Source of the DNA: CAYLPJ01 sp964385465
GTDB lineage: Bacteria > Planctomycetota > Phycisphaerae > SM23-33
NCBI GenBank assembly: GCA_964385465.1
Contig: CAYLPJ010000009.1
Coordinates: forward strand, 1 to 64,000
Length of the DNA stretch: 64,000 nucleotides
Reading direction: 5' to 3'
Shown: positions 24,988-33,765 of the stretch, one piece after another
Position numbering within the stretch: position 1 is the stretch's first letter
How the letters are laid out: every line of letters begins with the position of its first letter
Notes under the pieces: model-generated
The model's input: only the letters and a program-made list of their open reading frames with translations
What the model was told of the DNA's origin: nothing
Databases searched by the model: none
Made by a program: the position numbers and the translations under genes

Positions 24988-26583
24988 ATGGCACAGACCA
25001 GCGACCTGATGGAGAAGATCGTCGCCCTCTGCAAGCGGCGCGGGTTCATCTTCCAGTCTTCGGAGATCTACGGCGGCATCGGCGGGTTCTGGGACTACGG
25101 CCCCCTCGGCGTCGAGCTGAAGCGAAACCTCAAGGCCGCGTGGTGGGAGGACGTCGTCCGCCGCCGCGACGACATGGTCGGGCTCGACTGCTCGATCATC
25201 ATGAACCCCAAGGTCTGGGAGGCCAGCGGGCACGTCACGAACTTCAACGACCCCATGGCCGACTGCATGGAGTGCAAGGGGCGCTTCCGCGCCGACCAGA
25301 TGTTCACCGTCGTCGCCCGCCGCGGGGAGGAGGAGCTGCTCCGCGTCGGCGTCGAGGCCGGGGAGGAGCAGGGCGCCCGCGAGGCCGCCGTCGCGGCCGC
25401 CAACAGCAAGACCCGCCGGCGGATCGAGAAGGCCGACGACCTCGCCTGGGCCGCCTTCCGGGCCGACCGCGCCCCCGACGGCGAGGCCGCCCTGTGCCCC
25501 CGCTGCGGCGGGCAGCTCACCGAGGCGCGGAAGTTCAACATGATGTTCCGCACGTTCATCGGGGCCATGGAGGATTCCTCCGCCCAGGCGTACCTGCGCC
25601 CCGAGACCGCCCAGGGCATCTTCGCCAACTACGCCAACGTGACGGACACCACCCGGCTGAAGCTGCCCTTCGGCATCGCACAGGTCGGCAAGAGCTTCCG
25701 CAACGAGATCAACCCGCGCAACTACACCTTCCGCAGCCGCGAGTTCGAGCAGATGGAGATCGAGTTCTTCTGCCATCCCGACACCGCCGACCAGTGGTAC
25801 ACCTACTGGCGGGATGCGCGGTACCAGTGGTACGTGGACCACGGGCTGACCAGCTCGAAGCTCCGGCTGCGGGACCACGACCCCGACGAGCTGGCCCACT
25901 ACGCCCGTGCGTGCGCGGACGTCGAGTACGCCTTCCCCTTCGGGATCGCCGAGTTGGAGGGCATCGCCAACCGGACGGACTTCGACCTCAGCCAGCACAT
26001 GAAGTTCTCCGGGCGGGACATGACCTACTTCGACGACGAGGCATGGGAGGCCGAGGCCGACAAGTACAGGCCCGACAAGTTCGGCGGCGACAAGAAGGCC
26101 GCCAAGGCCGCCGCGGCCGAGGCCAAGCAGAAGGCGCCCTTCCGGTTCGTCCCCTACGTGATCGAGCCCTCCGGCGGCGTGGACCGGGCCTGCCTCGCGT
26201 TCCTCTGCGAGGCCTACGCCGAGGACGAGGCCCCCGACGAGAAGGGCCAGATGCAGACCCGAACGGTCATGCGGCTGCACCCCCGCCTGGCCCCCACCAA
26301 GGTGGCGGTGTTCCCGCTGGTCAAGCGCGAGGGGATGCCCGAGATCGCCCGGAAGATCCACGAGGACGTCCGCGCAGCCGGGCTGGCCAGCTTCTACGAC
26401 GAGAAGGGCGCCGTCGGGCGACGCTACCGCCGCCAGGACGAGGCCGGCACGCCCTTCTGCGTGACCGTCGACGGCCAGACCCTCGAAGACCAGACCGTCA
26501 CCATCCGCAACCGCGACACCCTCGACCAGGCCCGCATCCCCGCCGACAACGTCCTGCCCTACCTCCGCGAGAAGCTCGGATAG
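24988..26583 (+). CDS. glyS: Glycyl-tRNA synthetase, single-chain (alpha2) class II type
   Basis: Charges tRNA-Gly. A 531-residue class II synthetase of the one-gene alpha2 type, not the alpha/beta type. Visible elements are YGGIGGFWDYGPLGVELK, a Cys-rich insertion (CMECK near residue 90, CPRCGG near 170), motif 2 FRNEINPRNYTFRSREFEQM, motif 3 EPSGGVDRACLAFL, and a C-terminal anticodon-binding domain (LAPTKVAVFPLVK, TVTIRNRD). A Lys/Ala-rich insertion (DKKAAKAAAAEAKQK) sits before motif 3. The ATG at 24988 begins just before the conserved core. The gene symbol follows common usage for this form. Confidence 0.93.
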   Translation: MAQTSDLMEKIVALCKRRGFIFQSSEIYGGIGGFWDYGPLGVELKRNLKAAWWEDVVRRRDDMVGLDCSIIMNPKVWEASGHVTNFNDPMADCMECKGRFRADQMFTVVARRGEEELLRVGVEAGEEQGAREAAVAAANSKTRRRIEKADDLAWAAFRADRAPDGEAALCPRCGGQLTEARKFNMMFRTFIGAMEDSSAQAYLRPETAQGIFANYANVTDTTRLKLPFGIAQVGKSFRNEINPRNYTFRSREFEQMEIEFFCHPDTADQWYTYWRDARYQWYVDHGLTSSKLRLRDHDPDELAHYARACADVEYAFPFGIAELEGIANRTDFDLSQHMKFSGRDMTYFDDEAWEAEADKYRPDKFGGDKKAAKAAAAEAKQKAPFRFVPYVIEPSGGVDRACLAFLCEAYAEDEAPDEKGQMQTRTVMRLHPRLAPTKVAVFPLVKREGMPEIARKIHEDVRAAGLASFYDEKGAVGRRYRRQDEAGTPFCVTVDGQTLEDQTVTIRNRDTLDQARIPADNVLPYLREKLG

Positions 26584-26775
26584 CCCCGGACGACAGCGCC
26601 GGCGCCCCGCCTGCGGGGGGCGTCAGGACCCGGTGCAAGGCCCTGGCGATTCTCCGCTCCCGCCGCGCAGTTTCCCTGGGACAGCATAATCGGATAGCTT
26701 GCGTATTCGTTACAAAGCTCGCAAACCGAACCCGGCGATCGAACCCCGCCGGGGCCGATCAGCGGTCGCCGGAAG

Positions 26776-26914
26776 TGTCCACCCCTGTCCACCCCCGGAC
26801 ACGCTGTCCCCCGCCGGGAGGGGGTGGACAGAGTAATGTAGACCATAACTACTTGTTATTAAAAGGTTTATGCGTTGACTCCTCGCTGTGTCCAGATGTC
26901 CGGAAGGGTGGACA
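26776..26914. repeat. TGTCCACCC repeat cluster flanking an AT-rich stretch
   Basis: In the 448-bp convergent gap after glyS, TGTCCACCCC occurs twice head to tail (26776-26785, 26786-26795), then inverted at 26821-26830 and again, as a 9-mer, at 26906-26914. CTGTCCACCCCC (26785-26796) and GGGGGTGGACAG (26820-26831) form a perfect 12-bp inverted repeat whose 23-nt loop holds a smaller GGACA/TGTCC stem. Further TGTCC copies lie at 26889 and 26897. Between the repeats (26832-26880) is the most AT-rich stretch of the window (ACTTGTTATTAAAAGG). GGGGCT-CGGGGA-AGCCCC (26928-26945) is a terminator-like stem near the PEP-CTERM 3' end. No gene is seen in the gap. Confidence 0.7.
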
Positions 26915-27031
26915 GAACTGGCACACGGGGCTCGGGGAAGCCCCGAAGCCGGGAGGGGGCGGTGAATGACAAACGGACCCACGGCGGGATGCCGGGGGCC
27001 CGTTGGGGTTCGGGATCGGTTGAGGCGGGGG

Positions 27032-27685
27032 TCAGGTCCGCCGACGACGGCGGAGGAGCAGGGGGACGGCGCCGAGGCCCAGGACGGCGAGAGTCGCCGG
27101 CTCGGGGAGCAGTTCGATCTCGCCGATCTGCATGCTGTTGGCGGCCCCGGCGTCCTTGAGCGTCGGGAAGGTCAGGCGGTAGGAGGCGTAGGCCGTCGTG
27201 TTGGCGAACAGCACCTCGTCGTGGTAGTGGCTCAGCGTGACGGCGTCGCTCTGGGTGTTGTTGCGGCCGGCGGGAAGGTCCAGGTCGCCGTCGGAGATCA
27301 GCGTCCACGTCGGCGTGCCGGATACGTCGTCGTTGGTACCCTCCAGCACGTACGAGTTCGGGTCGCGCTCCTCGGCGTCGTTGGCGGTGTAGACGCGCAG
27401 GCCCGTGACCTCCCGGGCACCGACCGACAGCGTGACGATCAGCCCCGAGCCGAGGTCCTTGAAGTTGAGGTACTTCGCGAGTGTGTTGTCGATGGCGTTG
27501 CCCACGCCCTCGTTGGCCGGGGGCGACCCGCTGTTGGTGTCGCCGTCGTTGCTGCCGTCGACGAGCAGGACCGCGTCGGTCGGGGCGGTGAGGTCCATCA
27601 TCGCCGCTCCGGCGGGGCCGGCGGACAACGCCACCGCGACCGCCGCCGCAACTGCGAGCATGGTAAGGTTCCGGGCCGTATTCAT
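27032..27685 (-). CDS. PEP-CTERM sorting-domain exported protein (second)
   Basis: A 217-residue exported protein: signal peptide (~1-27, LAVAAAVAVALSAGPAGA-A), a beta-rich domain containing GLRVYTANDAEERDPNSYVL and ASYRLTFPTLKDAGAANSMQ (resembling discoidin/F5-8C-like carbohydrate-binding folds), and a C-terminal LLPEPATLAVLGLGAVPLLL followed by Arg5. GGAGACG precedes the ATG. It differs from the other PEP-CTERM protein in the mature domain, so the two share only the sorting tail. It has its own strong promoter, so it need not be cotranscribed with the upstream HEAT gene. Confidence 0.85.
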   Translation of the reverse strand: MNTARNLTMLAVAAAVAVALSAGPAGAAMMDLTAPTDAVLLVDGSNDGDTNSGSPPANEGVGNAIDNTLAKYLNFKDLGSGLIVTLSVGAREVTGLRVYTANDAEERDPNSYVLEGTNDDVSGTPTWTLISDGDLDLPAGRNNTQSDAVTLSHYHDEVLFANTTAYASYRLTFPTLKDAGAANSMQIGEIELLPEPATLAVLGLGAVPLLLRRRRRT

Positions 27686-27764
27686 CGTCTCCCTCCGTCC
27701 GGCCTCCGGGCCGGTGGAAACAACCGTCTTGTGCCGCGGACGGGGCTCGCCGTCCACATACAAG

Positions 27765-27793
27765 ATTCTATCCCGAGCGGCCGATTTCGTCAA
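27765..27793 (-). promoter_or_regulatory. Strong predicted promoter of the second PEP-CTERM gene
   Basis: On the minus strand TTGACG (27793-27788), 17-bp spacer, TAGAAT (27770-27765): 5 of 6 matches in both boxes. The ~73-nt leader contains a GGACGG/CCGTCC stem. Confidence 0.65.
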
Positions 27794-27828
27794 GGAGGCG
27801 CCGAGCCGATCCGCCAGCGCAGCGGCGT

Positions 27829-30297
27829 CTATTCGCGGCTCGGGTCGACGCGCAGACCCGAGACCGCCGAGCCGTCCTCTGCGGCGATGCGGAGGCTGAA
27901 GGCCCAGTCGCCGCCGGACTGGGTGACCTTGGCGAGCACGACGTTCCAGCCCTTCTTCAGCGTCGCCTCGGCCTTGTCCTCCCCGGGCTTGCAGGGGCGG
28001 TGGGCGTTGTTGGCGTGGACGAGCTTGCCGTCGACCCACAGCTTGACCCCGTCGTCGCTGCCGATGCCCATGCGCACCTTCCCGCCGGCGGGGTGGAAGA
28101 CGTGCGTCCGCAGGTACGCCGCCCGGTTGTTCCCCCGCCCGACGCCCTGCTGGAGATCGATCATCTGCGGGCCGACGCCCTTGGCCAGGGCCTTCCAGGT
28201 CACGTCCTCGCCGCCGGTCTCGGGGGGGAGCTTCTCGTCGAAGAGCCCGCCGCCGGTGTAGGGCCCGGCGTAGAGCCAACTGCTGACGTAGCCGCGGTAC
28301 TTGTCCATCTCGGCGAGGGCCTCGCGGGCGCGTTTTCGGCCGGCGTCGCTGCCGGCGGAGGCGGCGAGCTTGCGGAGGGCGTCGCGGGCGGCATCGGGAG
28401 CGGTGTCCCGGGCGTTGGAGGCGGCGGCGAGCAGGGCGGCCTCGGCCTCGGCGGCAACGGCGGGCTCGCCGAGCATGCCCTGGATGAGCTTGATCGCCTC
28501 GGCCGACCGGGCGTTGGACAACCCGGCGAGGACGGCCTTCTTCTCGGCGGTGGTGCGGGCCATCGAGGCGGCGCGGGTGTACATGGCATCGGCGGCGGCC
28601 CCGGCGAGGTTGGCCAGGCGGAGGTAGCCGCGGAAGGCGAGCGTCTTGCGGACGCGGTCTTCGGTATCGGTGAGCACGGCGAGCAGGTCGTCTGCCGCCG
28701 CGGCGTCGGGCCAGGCGGCGAGGGCGCGGACGGCATCGGTGGCGAGCTTCGGGTCGGTCAGCTTCGCTCGCACCGCATCGAGGGCGGCGGCGCCCCCCAG
28801 CCGGCCCAGCACGTCCAGCAGCCGGGCCTGGAGGTCGGCGTCGGCACCGGCGAGGCCGGCGACGACCGGCGCGGCCCGGCGCTCGGCGTCGTCCACCCGC
28901 ATCGCCGCGGCGGACAATGCCCGGACGAGCCGGTCCCGCTCGCCGGCGTCGGTGGTGGCCTTGAGCAGCTTGACGAGGTCGTCGAGCTCGTCGCTTCCGG
29001 CGGCGGCGGTCAGCCCGGCGACGGCGGCGGCGCGGACGGCGGCGTTCTCGTCGAGGGCGGCCTTGAGCATGGCGGGAATCATCGCCTTGTCGGCGCGGGC
29101 GGCGAGCACCCGCAGGATCGCGGCGCGGAAACCCGGCTCGGGAGAGTCCAGCAGCCGACCCATCGCCTCCCCGACGCCCTCGCCGCCGAGGCGGTTGAGG
29201 CTCTCGGTGGCCGCCTCGCCCAGCTCCCCGCCGGCCGCGACCGCCTTGGCCAGCACCGGAACGGTGGAGGCGTCGCCCAGTGTGCCCAGCGCCCGCACGG
29301 CCGCGAGACGGAGGGCGGGGTCGTCGGCCTCGGCGAGCTTCGCCACGGCGGGCGCGGCGGCGGTGTCGCCGCGGGCGGTCAGGGCCTCCAGCAGCCGCAC
29401 CCGGCGGTCGCCGGTGAGCTTCGACAGCGCCGCGGCGAAGGCCCGCGTGGCCTGGCGGCCGGGCATCTCGACGATGAACTGCACGCCCGCGAGGCGGAGG
29501 TCGGTGTTCCGGTCGTCCATGAGCTTCAGCAGCGTGTCGGCGGCATCGGCCTTGCGGGCGTGGACGAGCCCTCGCAGCGCGGCGATGCGGACGGGCGTCG
29601 GGCGGTCGGCCTCGAACATGCGGCGGTAGGTCTCGGCCGCCTGGTCGGTCCGGCCGGCGGCGAGGGCGGCGTCGGCGCAGCGCAGCAGCGCGTCGGCGCG
29701 GGCGTCGTTGGCGGCATCGGGCAGGTCGGCGGCTCGCAGGGCCTCGGCGGCCCCGGGGGTGGCGATGCTGCCCAGCGCCCGCACGGCGGCGATGACGGTG
29801 GCCTCGTCGCTGGCCGACAGCAGCGGCGTCAGCGGCCCGACGGCCTCGGCGTCGCGGCGTTGGCCCAGCGTGGTGACCACGCCGATTCGAAGCTCCCCGT
29901 CCAGTCGCTTCACCGCGGCGATCAGGGCCGCGGTGGCCTCGGGTGCCCGGATGCCCTGGAGGGCGAAGCGGGCCATGTGAGACAGCTCGGGGGCGTCGAG
30001 GAGCTTGGCGAGGGCGGGCACGCAGCGAGCCGAGCCCGTCCGCCGGAGCATGCGGCAGACGAACTGCTTGCACTCGCCGGTCGCCCTGGCGTCGCCGAGG
30101 GCGGCAAGGAGCTTGTCCTCGACGGCTCGGCGCCGGGCGGGGGTGTTGGCGTCGCGGAGGTCCTGCTCGATGGCGGCCAGGGGCTCGCGCGGCTTCGAGT
30201 AGTCGTAGGTGACCAGGTCGGCGTACTCGTCGGCCCCGGCGGGGGCAGCGGCAAGCAGGAGGACAGCGGCGCGGGCGGCGATCGGCAAACGGTTCAT
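27829..30297 (-). CDS. Secreted HEAT-repeat protein with C-terminal beta-sandwich domain
   Basis: An 822-residue exported protein. A signal peptide (~1-22, ending APAGA-DE) is followed by ~15-18 HEAT-like helical repeats (~45-640; typical units VIAAVRALGSIATPGAAEAL and LRLAAVRALGTLGDASTVPVL). The C-terminal ~150 residues form a beta-rich module: WLYAGPYTGGGLF, MGIGSDDGVKLWVDGKLVH and GWNVVLAKVTQSGGDWAFSL, a PA14/laminin-G-like or carbohydrate-binding pattern seen in planctomycete exported proteins. No enzyme motif. GGGAG lies 6 nt before the ATG, and a minus-strand TACAGT lies ~60 bp upstream. Likely a scaffold or binding protein outside the cytoplasm. Confidence 0.82.
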   Translation of the reverse strand: MNRLPIAARAAVLLLAAAPAGADEYADLVTYDYSKPREPLAAIEQDLRDANTPARRRAVEDKLLAALGDARATGECKQFVCRMLRRTGSARCVPALAKLLDAPELSHMARFALQGIRAPEATAALIAAVKRLDGELRIGVVTTLGQRRDAEAVGPLTPLLSASDEATVIAAVRALGSIATPGAAEALRAADLPDAANDARADALLRCADAALAAGRTDQAAETYRRMFEADRPTPVRIAALRGLVHARKADAADTLLKLMDDRNTDLRLAGVQFIVEMPGRQATRAFAAALSKLTGDRRVRLLEALTARGDTAAAPAVAKLAEADDPALRLAAVRALGTLGDASTVPVLAKAVAAGGELGEAATESLNRLGGEGVGEAMGRLLDSPEPGFRAAILRVLAARADKAMIPAMLKAALDENAAVRAAAVAGLTAAAGSDELDDLVKLLKATTDAGERDRLVRALSAAAMRVDDAERRAAPVVAGLAGADADLQARLLDVLGRLGGAAALDAVRAKLTDPKLATDAVRALAAWPDAAAADDLLAVLTDTEDRVRKTLAFRGYLRLANLAGAAADAMYTRAASMARTTAEKKAVLAGLSNARSAEAIKLIQGMLGEPAVAAEAEAALLAAASNARDTAPDAARDALRKLAASAGSDAGRKRAREALAEMDKYRGYVSSWLYAGPYTGGGLFDEKLPPETGGEDVTWKALAKGVGPQMIDLQQGVGRGNNRAAYLRTHVFHPAGGKVRMGIGSDDGVKLWVDGKLVHANNAHRPCKPGEDKAEATLKKGWNVVLAKVTQSGGDWAFSLRIAAEDGSAVSGLRVDPSRE

Positions 30298-30469
30298 CGT
30301 GATCTCCCGTGACAGCGGACGGCGCGCGGAAACTCGGTCTCGTCAGTGGGAGACTGTAGCAGGTTCGGCGGCGCGAGGACAGGGCCCGGCGACCCCGGTC
30401 CCCTCGCCGGGGCGGCTGGTCGGCGGGGAAGCCGTCGCCGGGCGATGAAGCGCCGGGCGAGCCCGACCG

Positions 30470-32299
30470 CTAGACGGCCCTCGATTCGACGGGGCGGCAG
30501 CGCGGCGGGGCCGCCCACTGGAAGGCGTCCTCGCCCAGCGGCCCCGGGCGGGCGGGCTGGACGGCATCGGGGACGATCTCGAAATCATGGCGCATCGTCA
30601 TGTTCAGGGATTTACGGCCCTTGGGTCCGCCCGCGGCGAGCCAGTCCTCCAGGGCCCGCAGGTTGGCCGAGACGATCGGATGGGCCCACGGCGCCTCCAG
30701 CGCCCGGGCCAACTCGGCCCGCGCGGCCTCCAGGTCGCCCCGTTGGGCGGCCACGCAGGCGAGATAGTTGCGGGGGAAGGACGGCACGGGGTAGTCCAGC
30801 TCGAGGGCGCGGCGGAGGTGCTTCTCGGCGTCGTCGGGGCGGTCGGCGAAGGCATAGGCGGCCCCGAGGTCCAGGTGGGCGGCGTGATGGTCGCCGAGGC
30901 GGTCCAGCGCGGCGGCGGCGTCCTCGACGCCCTGCCGCCGGAACCGCACGATGCCGAGGTTCTTCCGCAGCCACTGGATCATCTCGGTGGCGTGCCCGGG
31001 GGACATGTCCGGCAGGGCCCAGAGCTGGAAGAACGGCTCGGCGAAGAACGTTTCGGGCGTGACGCGCTTGCCCTGCCGCAGCAGTTGGGGCCCGCCGGGG
31101 CTGGGGTGGACGGCCAGGAAGCGGTTGGTCCGGCGGAGCACGTCGAACTCGGTCGTGCCGGGATACACCGAGAGGACGGAGAAGGTGAAGTCGTCGGGCG
31201 CCGCCTCGCCGATCAGGTCGAGGCTCTGTTGGAACGTGCGGACGGTCTCGCCGCGGTTTCCGGCCATCATGTAGAAGCGGACGTGCATCCCGACGCGCCG
31301 CGCGGCGGCGGTGACCTTGCGGACCTGCTCGGGCGTGATGCGTTTGCGGATGTTCTTGAGGATCGCCGGCGAGGCGGACTCGACGCCCAGGCTGATGCGT
31401 TCGCAGCCGGCAAGTCGCATGGCGGCGAGCAGCTCGTCGTCGAGCACGTCGGCCCGCGTGTCGCAGCTCCAGAGGACGTTGAGCCCGCGGTCGCGGATGC
31501 CCCGGCAGATCGCCATCGCCCGCTTGCGGTTGGCGGTGAAGGTATCGTCCTTGACGGCGATCATCCGCGACGGCAGGCGGCGCAGCATGGCCTCCAACGT
31601 GTCCAGCACGCGGGCGGGAGAGTGGAACTTCACGCTGCGCCCCCACAGCGTGTTGCTGGCGCAGAAGCTGCACTGCCCCGGGCAGCCGCGGCTTGTCAGC
31701 AGCACGTAGTGGGCGAACCGCTCGTGCAGCGGCGAGAGGCCGTCCAGCTCCGCGATCCGCTCGCGCGGGCCGCCGATCTTCACCCGCCCGCCCTCGCGCC
31801 AGGCCGTCCCCGCCAGCCCCTCGGTCGCCTCGCCGGCGGCCAGGCGGTCCAGCAGCTCCAGGAACGTCCGCTCGCCCTCGCCGATCACGACGGTATCGAC
31901 CGCCGGCCAGTGACGCAGGGCCTCGGCGGGCAAAGCCGTCACGTGCGGGCCGCCGACGACGATGTGGGCGCCGGGGTGATGCTCGCGGATGCACGCGGCC
32001 GAGAGGCCCACGCCACGGCGGTTGGAGGTGAAGCACGTCAGGCCGAACACATCGGCATCCAGGCGGGCGAGGACATCCTCGACTGCCGCCCATGGGAACG
32101 AGACGAGGTTGAGCACCTTGACCTCGTGCCCGGCCGCCTCGACCTCGGCCGCCAGCGACAGCAGGCCGTAGGGGATGGTGGCGAAATCGCCGTCGAGGTC
32201 GATCCCGGCGAACTTCGGCGGCGGGCCGTCGGTCGGGTCCGGCTTCTCCCCCGGCCGGGCGATCTTCCAGGGCGGCGCGTAGAGCAGTGCAATCCGCAT
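30470..32299 (-). CDS. Cobalamin-binding radical SAM protein with C-terminal TPR
   Basis: A 609-residue protein. The B12-binding Rossmann domain (~1-155) contains GLTCFTSNRRGVGLS, IVVGGPHVTALP and VIGEGERTFLELL, but lacks the DxHxxG histidine loop, as usual in this class. The radical SAM core (~200-420) starts SRGCPGQCSFCASN (Cys206, Cys210, Cys213) and contains ISLGVESASPAILKNIRKRI. After ~490 there are helix pairs of TPR type (HLDLGAAYAFADRPDDAEKH, ARAELARALEAPW). The class includes methyltransferases and enzymes of Mg-chelate, hopanoid and antibiotic pathways; the substrate here is unknown. GGAGACGCCC precedes the ATG. Confidence 0.86.
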   Translation of the reverse strand: MRIALLYAPPWKIARPGEKPDPTDGPPPKFAGIDLDGDFATIPYGLLSLAAEVEAAGHEVKVLNLVSFPWAAVEDVLARLDADVFGLTCFTSNRRGVGLSAACIREHHPGAHIVVGGPHVTALPAEALRHWPAVDTVVIGEGERTFLELLDRLAAGEATEGLAGTAWREGGRVKIGGPRERIAELDGLSPLHERFAHYVLLTSRGCPGQCSFCASNTLWGRSVKFHSPARVLDTLEAMLRRLPSRMIAVKDDTFTANRKRAMAICRGIRDRGLNVLWSCDTRADVLDDELLAAMRLAGCERISLGVESASPAILKNIRKRITPEQVRKVTAAARRVGMHVRFYMMAGNRGETVRTFQQSLDLIGEAAPDDFTFSVLSVYPGTTEFDVLRRTNRFLAVHPSPGGPQLLRQGKRVTPETFFAEPFFQLWALPDMSPGHATEMIQWLRKNLGIVRFRRQGVEDAAAALDRLGDHHAAHLDLGAAYAFADRPDDAEKHLRRALELDYPVPSFPRNYLACVAAQRGDLEAARAELARALEAPWAHPIVSANLRALEDWLAAGGPKGRKSLNMTMRHDFEIVPDAVQPARPGPLGEDAFQWAAPPRCRPVESRAV

Positions 32300-32399
32300 G
32301 GGCGTCTCCGTGTGCGCGGTCCTCGTGCACCATGACGGCGCGGGCCGTCCATGCTTCTGTTCGGAAACGCCGGCGGCGAAACTGAAAGGAAACCGCCGG

Positions 32400-33683
32400 T
32401 CAGAGCTGCCAGGGCTCGCGGTAGCTGCGCCCCAGCAGGCTGGAGGCGCCGGGGTCGTCGAGGATCTCCTCGGTGTCCGGGTTCCAGCGGATCGTCCGGC
32501 CGGTGAGCATGGCGATCTCGCCGAGCAGTCCGACGCTGATGGACCGGTGGCCGACCTCCGCGGGGCAGATGGTCTCCTCGCGGCTGAGGATGCAGTCGAC
32601 GAAGTTCTGCTTGTGCCCACCGCTGTTGTAGAGTCGAACCTCGCCGGGGCCGATCTTCTCGCGGAGCAGGCTCTTGGGCTCGGCGTCGATGGTCCCGCGG
32701 CGGACGTACACCCAGCCGTCGGAGCCGATCCACTTGCAGCCCTGGGCATGGATGCGGTTGTTCGCGACGCTGATCTGCACGCCGGTGGCGTAGGTGCACA
32801 CGAAGTGGTACTCGGTGGGCACGTCGTAGAGCCCCGTCTCGGGGTAGGTGGCCTTGATCGGCTCGATCGTCCGGGGGCCGGTGCGGTCCAGGCCCAGGCC
32901 CCAGTGGGCGATGTCCACGTGGTGCCCGCACCAGTCGGTGAGCTGCCCGCCGGAGTAGTCCAGGATCCACCGCCAGTTCCAGTGCGGGCCGAAGCCCTGG
33001 TACGGGCGCTTCGGCGCCGGGCCCAGCCAGAAGTCCCAGTCCAGCCCCTTGGGGACCGGTTTCGGCTCGGTCGAGCCGCCGCCCCGCCCGGTCGGCAGGC
33101 CGACCTCCACCCGGTGGACCTTGCCGATCCGCCCGTTGCGGACCAGCTCGCAGGCAAAGCGGAACCGCCTGTCCGACCGCTGCTGGCTGCCCGTCTGCCA
33201 GACGCCGCCGTAGCGGTGCATCGCGTCGCACATGGCCCGGCCCTCGCGGATGCTGCGGGCGAACGGCTTCTGGCCGTGAATGTCGCAGCCGGCCTTGGCC
33301 GCGGCGATCGCCGGAGCCGCATGCCAGTGATCCGGCAGCGCCGTCATCACCGCGTCCAGGTCGCCCCGCCCGATCAGCTCGCGGTAGTCCAGGTACGTCT
33401 TGCAGTCCTTGGTCTTGTAGCGACCGTCCACGCGATTCTTGGCCCGCTCTCGCCGGCCTGCGTCCACGTCGCAGACGCCCACCACGTGTATCCGCCGGTC
33501 ACCCAGGAAGCCGCCGAGGTCGCCGTTGCCCATCGAGCCTACGCCGATCGCGCCCATCACGATCTTCTCGCTCGGGGCGTCGGCGCCCAGCAGACGCGAC
33601 GGCACGAAGTACGGCGCCGCCACCGCCCCGGCGGCCGCGGACTTCAGGAACACTCGACGGGACACCCTGCGCTTCGCGCTCAT
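32400..33683 (-). CDS. Tat-exported Gfo/Idh/MocA-family oxidoreductase
   Basis: A 427-residue protein. A Tat signal is present (SRRVFLKSAAAGAVAA), then a Rossmann NAD(P) domain (GAIGVGSMGNGDL, VVGVCDVD, DAVMTALPDHWHA, GQKPFARS), and the C-terminal Gfo/Idh/MocA domain (DYSGGQLTDWCGHHVDIAHW). The usual EKPxx motif reads QKPFA, as in many exported planctomycete members. They act on sugars or cyclitols, or have lost activity. The ATG at 33683 starts just before the twin Arg, with GAGGAG upstream. It lies between the corrinoid-methyltransferase-like gene and the radical SAM gene, all on one strand. Confidence 0.88.
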   Translation of the reverse strand: MSAKRRVSRRVFLKSAAAGAVAAPYFVPSRLLGADAPSEKIVMGAIGVGSMGNGDLGGFLGDRRIHVVGVCDVDAGRRERAKNRVDGRYKTKDCKTYLDYRELIGRGDLDAVMTALPDHWHAAPAIAAAKAGCDIHGQKPFARSIREGRAMCDAMHRYGGVWQTGSQQRSDRRFRFACELVRNGRIGKVHRVEVGLPTGRGGGSTEPKPVPKGLDWDFWLGPAPKRPYQGFGPHWNWRWILDYSGGQLTDWCGHHVDIAHWGLGLDRTGPRTIEPIKATYPETGLYDVPTEYHFVCTYATGVQISVANNRIHAQGCKWIGSDGWVYVRRGTIDAEPKSLLREKIGPGEVRLYNSGGHKQNFVDCILSREETICPAEVGHRSISVGLLGEIAMLTGRTIRWNPDTEEILDDPGASSLLGRSYREPWQL

Positions 33684-33765
33684 GCGGACTCTCCTCTTCC
33701 CGGCCACCGGCCGGATGCACTATGAACCCGCCCCGCCGCGGCGAAGGCCGGAGGAATCCGGTGCC

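Noticed and set aside
26690..26760. Possible tRNA: GTTCGATC-like T-loop on the minus strand
   Set aside because: The T-arm stem does not pair with a 7-nt loop and no anticodon or acceptor stem could be drawn.
22527..26969. 1480-codon open frame on the plus strand across comEC and glyS
   Set aside because: Antisense to comEC and out of frame with glyS, both of which have clear family motifs; the translation shows no domain.
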